From CAZMSD01 sp964568855 (GTDB taxonomy: Bacteria > CAIWAD01), in contig CAZMSD010000019.1 of assembly GCA_964568855.1 (NCBI GenBank), positions 1-64,000 of the forward strand: a DNA stretch of 64,000 bases, given 5' to 3'. A program made the position numbers and the translations under genes. Positions within the stretch are counted from its first letter, which is position 1. The number at the start of each line of letters is the position of its first letter. The notes under the pieces were generated by a model. The model did not search any database. It was not told the DNA's origin and saw only the letters and a program-made list of their open reading frames with translations. This document shows, one piece after another, positions 42,867-51,320 of this stretch.

Positions 42867-44072
42867 GTGAGAGCTGCCATTACGGTTTGCCTGCGCACGC
42901 CCGTGACACAACGTCCCCTGCTGATTCTCGTGGAAGAGGGGAGTCCCGAGCCGCTCCTCGAGGAAGCGATCCTCGCCAACTATTCGCCGGACGAGATGCG
43001 CGAACTGCTCAAGCGGACGAATCTCGAGGACTTCGTCCCGGCCGGAGAGACGAACCTGGTTCGTTCCCTGCTGGAATTCGACGTCCACCGAGGATTCCTC
43101 TACACGGAGAACCTGGGGGAAGTCTATCCGATCGTGGAGGGTATCCCGCGCCTGCTGGTGGAACAGATCTCCCCCTTCAGGGAGGAGATCCGACGCGGAA
43201 GACGGCTGCTGGAGAAACTGCACCATGCCGGTGATACCAGGTCCTCCGAAGAGGCCGGACTCTGCGAGGATTGGATTCATGTGATGGATCACAACCGTCA
43301 AAGCTATTCATGCCAGTGGGATGAATTCGTTTACCAGGATCGGATCTGGGAGTATGACGAGGAAACGCGGCTGAATTCGATCCGCGAGGAATTCGAGATC
43401 GAGGACGTCGAACCGGTCGCCGGCAGCCGCTACCTGGACGGAGCCTGCGGCCCGGCGGTGCCCGCCATCTCCGTGGCCCGCTTCGGACTGGAGGTCTTCG
43501 CCTTCGATCTCAGCGACAGCGTCGGTCATGCCCGGCAGTTCATGCGGGAAAGCAGGCGACCCCAGCACGGCCTGGTGCACCTGGTCCAGGCCTCTCTCGA
43601 GGCGCCGCCCTTCGCGCCCGGATTGTTCGACTACATTTACAGCGGCGGTGCGATCCACTTCACGCCGGATGTCAGGGAATCGGTTCTAAGAATGGGTGCA
43701 CTGATGAAACCTTCCGGCAGCAGAATCTATCTCTGGACCGGCCGAAAATCCAGGCTGATGAGCACCTATAAGCTGCTGCACCTAGCCGTGGCTCCCGTCC
43801 CCGTGAAATGGCGCAGGCCGATCTTCGCCCTGGGCACGATTCCCTTCATCGTCGCCAACACGCTGGGACGCTGGATCTGGGACGAGCACCAATTCCCGCG
43901 CCGGACTTTCCGCGAGCACCTGGTGACGGTGATCGACAGCGTCGGCCCGATCATTACGGACCTGCCGACGCCGGAGGAATTCAGGAGCTGGATGGAGGAG
44001 GTGGGAGTCGATGAAATCTGGCTGAAGCGGGACGGGAAGCGAGGAGTGGGCTTCCTGGCCGTCCGAAGCTGA
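42867..44072 (+). CDS. SAM-dependent methyltransferase with Trm112-like N-terminus
   Basis: A 401-residue protein. An N-terminal domain contains GFLYTENLGEVYPIVEGIPRLL (about 75-96), the fold of Trm112/UPF0434 domains but without zinc cysteines. The methyltransferase part starts at YLDGACGPAVPAISVARFG (about 190-208) and the FDLSDS acidic turn. The C-terminus carries basic helices. GTG at 42867; a later GTG at 42903 is possible. Probably methylates a sugar or lipid-linked glycan. Confidence 0.72.
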   Translation: MRAAITVCLRTPVTQRPLLILVEEGSPEPLLEEAILANYSPDEMRELLKRTNLEDFVPAGETNLVRSLLEFDVHRGFLYTENLGEVYPIVEGIPRLLVEQISPFREEIRRGRRLLEKLHHAGDTRSSEEAGLCEDWIHVMDHNRQSYSCQWDEFVYQDRIWEYDEETRLNSIREEFEIEDVEPVAGSRYLDGACGPAVPAISVARFGLEVFAFDLSDSVGHARQFMRESRRPQHGLVHLVQASLEAPPFAPGLFDYIYSGGAIHFTPDVRESVLRMGALMKPSGSRIYLWTGRKSRLMSTYKLLHLAVAPVPVKWRRPIFALGTIPFIVANTLGRWIWDEHQFPRRTFREHLVTVIDSVGPIITDLPTPEEFRSWMEEVGVDEIWLKRDGKRGVGFLAVRS

Positions 44073-44084
44073 ACGCCGCACCCA

Positions 44085-44101
44085 ACTCCCCTGTCGGGAG
44101 T
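44085..44101. terminator. Small hairpin between convergent methyltransferase genes
   Basis: ACTCCC-ctgtc-GGGAGT forms a 6-bp stem in the 49-base convergent gap, followed on the plus strand by CTCTTTC. Possible bidirectional terminator. Confidence 0.4.
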
Positions 44102-44121
44102 GCCGGGCTCTTTCCCGCCAT

Positions 44122-44850
44122 CTACTTGACCGCGTAGCCGAAGACGATGTAGCGCAGGCGTTCGGGAAGCAGGTGGTTGAACACCATCCGGTCCACCCAG
44201 CCCAGCAGGTTCTGCTGCCGTCTCGTGAAGCCCATCGCGCCGATGCAGCCCGTTGTACGGTACTGCATGTCCGTAAATGATTCGAACAGGCTGAGGAACT
44301 CTTCGAGGGTGGTGTAGCCCCATGACCAGCGTCCCGCGCCGAAGTACTTCCTGTAGAGCATGTGCAGCCATGTGGCAGTGAGGTTCTCTGCGAAGAGCAG
44401 CGTGCCGCCGGGCTTGAGAGCGCCGTACATCTGCTCGACGACGCTCTGTTGAACGCGCAATTCGCCCATCCTGCCGATGCCCCCCAGCACCGACTTGAAC
44501 ACGATGACGTCGAAGGCCTGGTCGTAAGGTATCGCCTGGGCGTCGATAGCTTCGTAACTGATCGTGCCCTGAAAAGGATATTGCCCGTGCAGGTCCCGAG
44601 CTTCCTTGCGCACGCCCCTGAGATCCGAGCAGATCACGCGGGCTCCCATCATGGCAAGCCACAGCGACATGCCTCCGTTGTAGCCGGCACCGATCTCCAG
44701 GCATTCCGAGTTCTCGAATTCCAGCGAGCAGAGGTTTTCCCAGTAAGGAAGGATCTGGGACCAGTTCTTCACGTCCCATCCGATGATCTTCCTGATCAGT
44801 TCAGGATCATAAGCGGGGGTATCGCTCATCTGGTTGTGGATGCGCCTCAC
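44122..44850 (-). CDS. Class I SAM-dependent methyltransferase
   Basis: A 242-residue Rossmann methyltransferase: CLEIGAGYNGGMSLWLAMMG (about 50-69), VICSDL, then FDVIVFKSVLGGIG and LKPGGTLLFAENL. The C-terminal region is basic and hydrophobic (VFNHLLPERLRYIVFG), suggesting membrane contact. It is the only minus-strand gene within the export half, set between divergent and convergent neighbours. GTG at 44850 or ATG at 44829 may start it. Confidence 0.75.
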   Translation of the reverse strand: MRRIHNQMSDTPAYDPELIRKIIGWDVKNWSQILPYWENLCSLEFENSECLEIGAGYNGGMSLWLAMMGARVICSDLRGVRKEARDLHGQYPFQGTISYEAIDAQAIPYDQAFDVIVFKSVLGGIGRMGELRVQQSVVEQMYGALKPGGTLLFAENLTATWLHMLYRKYFGAGRWSWGYTTLEEFLSLFESFTDMQYRTTGCIGAMGFTRRQQNLLGWVDRMVFNHLLPERLRYIVFGYAVK

Positions 44851-45057
44851 GATTCTGCCGGCCGGTGAAGAACCGGTGGCTGATTATTCATCACCGAAGC
44901 GACCGCGGAGTGTCTCACTGCGCGGGGATTTCACAGGTATCGGTATCCGCGGAGCGGAACTCAATCCGATACTCCACACAAGATAACCTGTCCTCACTCC
45001 GATTAATACCTTGCTGTCTTAAAAAAGCAAATAAGCGTTTCTTGATCGGTATACGCG

Positions 45058-46326
45058 GTGCTCAATAAACGGATTCTCAGCGATGTCCTGACCCTAGGCT
45101 CAGCCACCGCGATTTCTCAGGCGCTGACGATCCTGGTCCTTCCGCTGATCCTGAAATACTACTCCCCCCAGGCATACGGATATTACTCGGTGATTATTGC
45201 GATGGCCATTCTGGTTCTGCCCCTGGCCACCGGGCGCTACGAACTTGCCGTCGTGACCGAGGAATCGGAGAGCAGGGTCCGGCTGATTCTGGGCGCACTG
45301 TTCAGCCTGTCCACCTATTCCACCCTGGTCTACGTCGTGGTCCTTGTCACCCTTGACTGGATCGGCCTGCTGCAGATCCAGGGGCTGGTGCAGGTCATCG
45401 CCGTGGGCCTCGTGCTCTGGGGGTCGGTTCACGCCGTGATCGCAGCACACATGCTGAATCGGCAGGGCGAGTTCAAACTGCTTTCAGCGATCCGGCTGCT
45501 GGCCGTGATTTCAAAGCTGGCTACCCAGTTGTTGCTTGCTGCGATGTACGGCTTCGGTGTCTGGGGACTGCTGATCGGCCTTTTCGTCGAGCAGCTGACG
45601 TACATTCTGCTGCTCGTTTGGCGTCACGGCCTGTACTTTTTCCGGTCGCTACTGGTCCCGCCGCGTGGCTGCCTGGACGTGCTGCGCAAGCACCGCGATT
45701 ATCCGCGGTTCATCCTCGGATCGAGCTTCCTGGCCCGCGTGTCGCAAGAGCTGCCGATCATCGTGATCGGCCGTCTCTTCGGGATGGACGCGGCCGGCCT
45801 GTTCTCCCTCGCACGCCGGCTGCTGGATCTTCCCAGTCAACTGATCAGTGAAGCGATCTCGAAGGTCTACTTTCGTATCGTTGCGGAGAAACGCAGAACG
45901 GGCTCGCCGTTCATCGGGAGACTGGATCGAAGCGTCGTCAGCCTGATGTTACTGGCGCTGCTCGTGTCGCCCTTGATCTACATGTTCGGGAAACCACTGA
46001 TGGCCCTGGTCCTGGAGGCGGAATGGGTGGCGGCGTACGGTGTGATCGCCATGCTGTTCCCCATGCACGCGATCCGTTTCGCGGTGATCCCGTTCCAGAA
46101 GCTGCTGTTCCTGCAGGGGCTGCAGCGTTCCGCCTTGTATTTCCAGCTGCTTTTGCTGGGAACCAGGCTGTTCGCCTTCGCTGCAGGCTGGGCAACGGAC
46201 TCCTTCGATACATTGATTCTTTACATGATGGCAGGCGGGATCTTCGCATATCTGATCCTGTGGTACATCGTGTCCGGAAAAGAGAAAGAAGTCATCCGGG
46301 AGGCGCATGAAGCTGCTGGAGCTTAG
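45058..46326 (+). CDS. wzx: Polysaccharide flippase Wzx (oligosaccharide flippase family)
   Basis: A 422-residue polytopic protein with about 12 transmembrane segments, moving undecaprenyl-linked repeat units across the inner membrane. The N-terminus DVLTLGSATAISQALTILVLPLILKYYSPQ is the typical PST start, and PRFILGSSFLARVSQELPIIVIG is the mid-protein repeat of the same fold. GTG at 45058, no strong ribosome binding site. An AT-rich leader of about 200 bases precedes it. The next gene overlaps by 20 bases. Confidence 0.85.
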   Translation: MLNKRILSDVLTLGSATAISQALTILVLPLILKYYSPQAYGYYSVIIAMAILVLPLATGRYELAVVTEESESRVRLILGALFSLSTYSTLVYVVVLVTLDWIGLLQIQGLVQVIAVGLVLWGSVHAVIAAHMLNRQGEFKLLSAIRLLAVISKLATQLLLAAMYGFGVWGLLIGLFVEQLTYILLLVWRHGLYFFRSLLVPPRGCLDVLRKHRDYPRFILGSSFLARVSQELPIIVIGRLFGMDAAGLFSLARRLLDLPSQLISEAISKVYFRIVAEKRRTGSPFIGRLDRSVVSLMLLALLVSPLIYMFGKPLMALVLEAEWVAAYGVIAMLFPMHAIRFAVIPFQKLLFLQGLQRSALYFQLLLLGTRLFAFAAGWATDSFDTLILYMMAGGIFAYLILWYIVSGKEKEVIREAHEAAGA

Positions 46327-47782
46327 CAAGCGGCTTATCCATGAACTGGACCGGGCGGATCTGTCCTATGTTCACTGGAAGTCCAATCTGCGGTTGGAGG
46401 AGGCTCTAGCCGGTGAAACGGATCTGGACCTCTATCTGCCGATGGAACAGCGGGAGCGCTTCCGGGAAATCCTGCGACCTCTTGGCTTTCGCGAGATCTC
46501 AATTGAAGAACCGTTTCGTTACCCATCGATGGAGGACTATCTAGGCTACGATTCACCCAGTGGAAGATTCGTTCACCTGCATCTCCACTATCGAATCATT
46601 CTTGGAGAATGGAACCTGAAGAGTATGGTGTTGCCGCTTGGAGATTTCCTGCTGAGGAACAGGATCCTCCACTATGGCGTGCCGGTGCCGGAGCCGGAGC
46701 GGGAATGCATCGTCCTGGCGCTTCGGATCGTGGCCAAGAGGATGGGCTGGCGACACCCGCGAAGGGTGGCGTTCGCGTTGGCGAACCGCTTGCTACTGCA
46801 CCGTCCGGATTCGGACGAACTCAGCGAATTGCGCACCCTCATGATTCGCACGGATTCGCAGAGACTTGCCAGAGCACTCAGCGATGCGTCCGTTCCCGAG
46901 AACGTCAGGTCCGGCATCGAGAACGTGTTGATGGACGGACGCTTTGGCCGAGCGGAGTACCGGGAACTTGCCCGTTATCTGCGTCAACGCCGGTGGCTTC
47001 GGGGCTGGGAATTGCGCAGACGCTGGATCACGAAGCTGGTTCGCGGTCCCCGCAGGAAGAGGCTCGTACCTAATTCCATCGCAGTGGCGATCGTGGGCAG
47101 CGACGGTACCGGTAAAACCACGGTAGTCGAGCAGATCGTCAAGGATTTTTCCTGGAAGCTGCGCGTTCGTCGCGAATACCTCGGGTTCAACCCGAAGCAG
47201 ATGAGCCGGATCGTAAGGGTTTTGAGTTACATCTGTCTTCCTATCGGCCTGCTCCGAAGGCTTGCCCCGATACGATCCGTTCGACTGCTCGATGCATTAC
47301 GCGTGTTGTTCTTCGAAAGACGGGGACTGGCGCAGCGAACTTGCCGTTACAACAGGGGAATCCGCAGAATGATGGCGGGGGAGTTGGTTATTTTCGAGCG
47401 CTTCCCCCTGTATCGCGTGATCGATAATCCGGCTTTCCTCCTCGATCCGGGAGCCTTGACTCACAGCCGGCCCTTCGATCCCGCCCTGCTTGAATCCGGT
47501 CGAGTGAAGGCCGCAGTCGAAGAGCTGGATCGCGGCTACAGGGACTTTCCGCATCCGGACCTGCTGATCATTCTGAGAAACGAAAGCGACTACCTTGCCC
47601 AACGGCGACCGTGGCTGGACGAGTTATCGCGTGAGATCATCTACAGGAAGCGGGACCGGGTCAACGCCTTACTGGAATCCCTCAAGGATTCAGAGAACGT
47701 CGAGATCGTCGATACGGACAGGACCATCGAGGAAGTTGTCAACTCAGTCAAGGAACTAATTTGGCAGCGGATCCCTGGATAG
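46307..47782 (+). CDS. Nucleotidyltransferase-kinase fusion, copy 2
   Basis: A 491-residue protein with the same architecture as the gene at 34169-35896. The N-terminal domain has LSYVHWKSNLRLEEALAGETDLDLYL (about 18-43; DxD-type acidic pair) and LGFREISIEEP. The C-terminal P-loop domain has VAIVGSDGTGKTTVVEQI (about 261-278) and ELVIFERFPLYRVIDNP. Here the DRY-type motif of thymidylate kinase is replaced by ERF. Overlaps wzx by 20 bases and the next gene by 22, so tightly coupled. Function unknown. Confidence 0.65.
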   Translation: MKLLELSKRLIHELDRADLSYVHWKSNLRLEEALAGETDLDLYLPMEQRERFREILRPLGFREISIEEPFRYPSMEDYLGYDSPSGRFVHLHLHYRIILGEWNLKSMVLPLGDFLLRNRILHYGVPVPEPERECIVLALRIVAKRMGWRHPRRVAFALANRLLLHRPDSDELSELRTLMIRTDSQRLARALSDASVPENVRSGIENVLMDGRFGRAEYRELARYLRQRRWLRGWELRRRWITKLVRGPRRKRLVPNSIAVAIVGSDGTGKTTVVEQIVKDFSWKLRVRREYLGFNPKQMSRIVRVLSYICLPIGLLRRLAPIRSVRLLDALRVLFFERRGLAQRTCRYNRGIRRMMAGELVIFERFPLYRVIDNPAFLLDPGALTHSRPFDPALLESGRVKAAVEELDRGYRDFPHPDLLIILRNESDYLAQRRPWLDELSREIIYRKRDRVNALLESLKDSENVEIVDTDRTIEEVVNSVKELIWQRIPG

Positions 47783-48387
47783 AACTGATAGGCGCTCCCG
47801 GCAGCGGCAAGTCCACCTGGTTGAACGAGCACAAGACACCGGGCGACACCCCGAACAGTCCGCCGCGAACTCCCACCATCCTGCTGCCCTTCCGCAGGAT
47901 CCGATTGAACGCCGGCTTCTTTAGGGCGCTGCTTCTCTGCCGCCGCCACCGTGTGTTACAGCTTCAGTACTACATAAGAACGCTCGTCAAGCTGGAGGAA
48001 CGCTCCAACAGGGTCCAATGGCGAGGAAGCTCCTTGACCGCCATTGACGAGGGGCCGTATCACAAGTTTCTCTCACTCTACAGTTACCAAGATCGTCCGG
48101 TACCCTGGAGGCGCCTGATCGCGGGCGCCCTCCGCAACTGGCGTCCGCGTGTTCTGCTGGCTTTCACCGCACCCGAGGAAGAACTCGTCAGGAGGTTGGA
48201 CGAGCGCGGCTACCCGGCAAGGATGCGTAACCTTTCGCCGCAGGAGCGCAGTGTGGTTCTGAAGCGCTACGAGAAGAACCTGTCGGAGCTGGTAACCGCT
48301 CTTCCCGCCCATTCTTCAGAGCTGATCATTCTACGGGCAAATCCGGGGGAAGATGGGGCGCATATATGGAGGGAGGTTAAATCGTGA
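47761..48387 (+). CDS. Small P-loop kinase-like protein
   Basis: A 208-residue protein with Walker A ELIGAPGSGKSTWLNEH (Lys17) close to the N-terminus, an acidic residue after SLTAIDEGPYHKF (DEGP, like the DRY/DExx of nucleoside kinases) and VLLAFTAPEEELVRRLDERGYP as a lid-like stretch. It resembles the kinase half of the preceding protein. TTG at 47761 overlaps that gene by 22 bases. Substrate not identified. Confidence 0.6.
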   Translation: MAADPWIELIGAPGSGKSTWLNEHKTPGDTPNSPPRTPTILLPFRRIRLNAGFFRALLLCRRHRVLQLQYYIRTLVKLEERSNRVQWRGSSLTAIDEGPYHKFLSLYSYQDRPVPWRRLIAGALRNWRPRVLLAFTAPEEELVRRLDERGYPARMRNLSPQERSVVLKRYEKNLSELVTALPAHSSELIILRANPGEDGAHIWREVKS

Positions 48388-48448
48388 ATCGACAAACCGA
48401 TATAAGTGTTAGATTAAACAGGATTGTAGCAAAATCGGTACTGCCATC

Positions 48449-49201
48449 GTGACACAGCTGATCCGTTACTCGGGAATCGCCCTTTGCGTGTTGCTCCTGC
48501 TCTCCTGCACGCTGAAAGACCGGAGGACCCTCGAACCGGAGCAATTGCAGCCGCGGCTGTTCGAGGAGACCAGTGCCGAAACTCCGGAAGTTCCCGAGTC
48601 GTTTATCCCTTTCCGTATGCAAAGCGGCGATAAACTTGCGATCGATTTTCCGAGAACTCCCGAACTCAATTCTGACGTCGTCATACGCCCCGACGGCGCG
48701 ATCAGCACGCAGTTCGGCGAGGTGCTCGCGGACGGCATGACGGTTTCTCGGCTGACCGACGTATTGGAAGAGCTGTACGCCGCCAAGCTGCGCCATCCAC
48801 GGCCGGTGGTCACCGTGACCTCTGTCGCAGCCCGTGTGTTCTACGTGTTCGGAGAGGTGCAAGCGCCGGACAAGTACTCATTCGAGGAAGGGACGGAGCT
48901 GGTGTCCGCTCTCGCCATGGCCGGCGGCCTGCTGCGCTCGGCCAATTTGAAGAAGGTCTTCGTTCTTCGCACGGAGGGAAAGCACAAGTACAGCTACAGT
49001 CTGCACAACCTGAACGATCTGGTGGAGAATCCCGAGGCCACGCCCACCTGGCTCGAGCCCAATGACATCGTGGTGGTGCCTTCCACGGCGATATCGGATA
49101 TCGGCGATTTCGTGGATATGTACATCACGCGATTCATTCCCCCGATCGACAGCTTCACCCGGGGTCGTTACTACTGGAAGCTGGTGCAGCAACAGGACTA
49201 A
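48449..49201 (+). CDS. Outer-membrane polysaccharide export lipoprotein (Wza family)
   Basis: A 250-residue protein. The signal peptide ends in LLLLSC with lipid-modified Cys20. The Poly_export domain (about 50-135: FRMQSGDKLAIDFPRTPELN and VVIRPDGAISTQFGEVLADG) is followed by one SLBB-like module (FYVFGEVQAPDKYSFEEGTELVSAL). Shorter than enteric Wza (about 380 residues), with one SLBB instead of two. GTG at 48449. It begins the export module. Confidence 0.88.
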   Translation: MTQLIRYSGIALCVLLLLSCTLKDRRTLEPEQLQPRLFEETSAETPEVPESFIPFRMQSGDKLAIDFPRTPELNSDVVIRPDGAISTQFGEVLADGMTVSRLTDVLEELYAAKLRHPRPVVTVTSVAARVFYVFGEVQAPDKYSFEEGTELVSALAMAGGLLRSANLKKVFVLRTEGKHKYSYSLHNLNDLVENPEATPTWLEPNDIVVVPSTAISDIGDFVDMYITRFIPPIDSFTRGRYYWKLVQQQD

Positions 49202-49220
49202 GCGTGGCAGGAGAGCCGTG

Positions 49221-50570
49221 ATGTACACCTCCTTCTACGGTTTCTCTGAAGAACCGTTCTCCATCACCTGCGATCCGAAGTTCCTCTGGCTTCGGGGCAG
49301 CTACGAAGAGGCATTCGCGCACATCTACTACGCCATCGCGAACAAGCGAGGCTTCGCCGTCCTGACCGGCGGCGTGGGTACCGGCAAGACCACCCTGATC
49401 AATTCCGTCCTAGCGAAGCTGGGCGGCGAAGTGAACACGGCCGTGGTGTACAACTCCAGCCTGAACACCGACGAGCTGCTGCAATACATCTTCCATGACT
49501 TCGGCATCGAAGGGGATCCGCCAACCCGGGCCCAGGCCTTGATGAAGCTCAACGACTGGCTGATCGAGCAGGCCGCTGCGGAGCGTAACACGGTGATCCT
49601 AGTCGACGAAGCCCAGAATCTCAGCGTCGAGACGCTGGAGGACCTGCGCCTGCTGTCCAATCTCGAGACGGCCAAGCGCAAGCTGCTCCAGATCGTTCTG
49701 GTGGGACAGACCGAACTGAACGAGAAACTGGCCCTGCACGAGTTGCGCCAACTGCAGCAGAGAATCGCGATTCGCTTCCACCTGCGCGCCCTCAGGCCCG
49801 AACAGACCAGGGAGTACATCCATCACCGGCTCGAAGTCGCCGGATGCGATCGCGCCCGCGAGCTCTTCCAGCCCGCCGCAATAGACAGGATCCATGAAAT
49901 CGCCAGCGGCATTCCGCGAGTGATCAACCAGGTCTGTGATACGACGCTGTTGCGCGGCTATTCGCGAGGTATTCGGGAGGTAGACCGGGACTTCATCGAG
50001 GAGGTCGTCGCGGAGGATTTCTCCTTCCGTGACTTCGAGAGGCGTTCCCTCCCGCAGCCGGTATCCTCCGCCTCTCCGGAAGAGGGGCAGCCGGCGCAGC
50101 GCAGGCGTCGAGGGTGGTTCTGGGCCGCCGCGGTTCCCGTCAACCTGATGCTGCTGTTTCTGGTCTACCTGGTCAGCCGGCCGGGGGCGGCGCACGAAGA
50201 GTCCTCCGCGGTGGATGCGCTCCAGTCAAGGCTCATGAGCGCCGAGCACGAGGTCTCGGCGTACCAGGAGAAGCTGGACAGCCTGGCGGTCACCCACGAG
50301 GCCAGGATCGAGACCCTTCAGGCGAAGTGGACGCGGCAGCCGGTCGAATCGGCAGGATTGCTGACTTCGAAAGCACAGGTCGAGCGGACAATCGAGGGCA
50401 ACCGGGTAAGGATCCGCATTCGGGAAAACGATACACTGGTGAAGATCGCAATGCGCGAGCTCGGGCGGGCGGATTGGGCCGTCATCGAAACGATCCTAGT
50501 GGCAAATCCGCAGATCGAGAATCCGAATCTGATCAGGATAGGTGATTTCCTTTGGATTCCACTTCCATGA
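49221..50570 (+). CDS. ExeA-like AAA ATPase with C-terminal LysM domain
   Basis: A 449-residue protein starting MYTSFYGFSEEPFSITCDP, the hallmark of ExeA/XrtA-locus ATPases. Walker A GGVGTGKTTLI (Lys56), Walker B NTVILVDEAQNLSVETLED, arginine-finger region FHLRALRPEQTREYI. A transmembrane segment (about 300-322) crosses the inner membrane, then a coiled region, then a LysM-like module (VRIRIRENDTLVKIAM to IRIGDFLWIPLP, about 390-449). The architecture fits an ATPase that reaches peptidoglycan to help place the export channel. ATG at 49221; the longer frame starts inside wza. Confidence 0.85.
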   Translation: MYTSFYGFSEEPFSITCDPKFLWLRGSYEEAFAHIYYAIANKRGFAVLTGGVGTGKTTLINSVLAKLGGEVNTAVVYNSSLNTDELLQYIFHDFGIEGDPPTRAQALMKLNDWLIEQAAAERNTVILVDEAQNLSVETLEDLRLLSNLETAKRKLLQIVLVGQTELNEKLALHELRQLQQRIAIRFHLRALRPEQTREYIHHRLEVAGCDRARELFQPAAIDRIHEIASGIPRVINQVCDTTLLRGYSRGIREVDRDFIEEVVAEDFSFRDFERRSLPQPVSSASPEEGQPAQRRRRGWFWAAAVPVNLMLLFLVYLVSRPGAAHEESSAVDALQSRLMSAEHEVSAYQEKLDSLAVTHEARIETLQAKWTRQPVESAGLLTSKAQVERTIEGNRVRIRIRENDTLVKIAMRELGRADWAVIETILVANPQIENPNLIRIGDFLWIPLP

Positions 50571-50579
50571 GGGGGAACC

Positions 50580-51305
50580 GTGTCGGTTTATCGTGACATG
50601 CTCAACAAGCTGGAGGACAAAGATCCCTCAGTACCTGCATCAAAACCGAGCCAGACGCCCATATTAGGTCTGGACATGCGGTCCCAGCTGCAGTCCCTGC
50701 TTTACACCCTGATGAATCACCGCAGAAAATCCGGCACCAGCGTAATCCTGTTTACCGGCCTGAACGAGTGCAGCGGAGTCAGCACGATCGTGGTCAACCT
50801 GGCCAAGGTACTCTCGGCGGCCAACGGAGAGCAGGACAAGTCGGTCCTGATCCTGGACGGTTCGGGCCTCCGGGAGGAGCGCGACACCCAGCGCAACCGG
50901 GCCGTGAGTCAGATGGTCGAGTACTTCACCGTAGGCAGTCCCGTCGACACATTGGCTTTGAAGAACGCGATGCCGGGCGTCGATATCATGCATGCCCAGC
51001 TCCCGGGAGAAGCCGGCATCATGTACATGACCGAGGAGGAAATCATCGAGCGCCTCAGTGGCCTGAAACAATCCTACAAGTGGGTCCTGCTCGATATGCC
51101 GGAGGCGCTGCGCCCCGAGAGTCTCCGCTGGTCCAGCTTCTGCGACGGCGCCATAATGGTCATGGAGGCAGGAACTACGCGACGGCAGCGAGCCCATTCC
51201 ATCGTTCAGGAGTACCGGGATCATGAGATCAATCTGTTTGGATGTATTCTGAACAAGAGAAAATTCCAGATACCGGAGTTTCTCTACAGGATGATGTTCA
51301 AATAG
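50580..51305 (+). CDS. Degenerate CpsD/Wzc-type ATPase lacking the Walker A lysine
   Basis: A 241-residue protein with the fold of bacterial tyrosine (BY) kinases. The P-loop reads LNECSGVSTIVVNLA: Val67 replaces the lysine of GKST. Walker A' is VLILDGSGLRE and Walker B is WVLLDMPEAL; LFGCILNKRKF is the usual terminal strand. There is no C-terminal tyrosine cluster. It is therefore unlikely to be a normal autokinase and may be a structural partner of the Wzz-like protein encoded next. GTG at 50580. Confidence 0.78.
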   Translation: MSVYRDMLNKLEDKDPSVPASKPSQTPILGLDMRSQLQSLLYTLMNHRRKSGTSVILFTGLNECSGVSTIVVNLAKVLSAANGEQDKSVLILDGSGLREERDTQRNRAVSQMVEYFTVGSPVDTLALKNAMPGVDIMHAQLPGEAGIMYMTEEEIIERLSGLKQSYKWVLLDMPEALRPESLRWSSFCDGAIMVMEAGTTRRQRAHSIVQEYRDHEINLFGCILNKRKFQIPEFLYRMMFK

Positions 51306-51320
51306 AAATGGAAGCAATGC

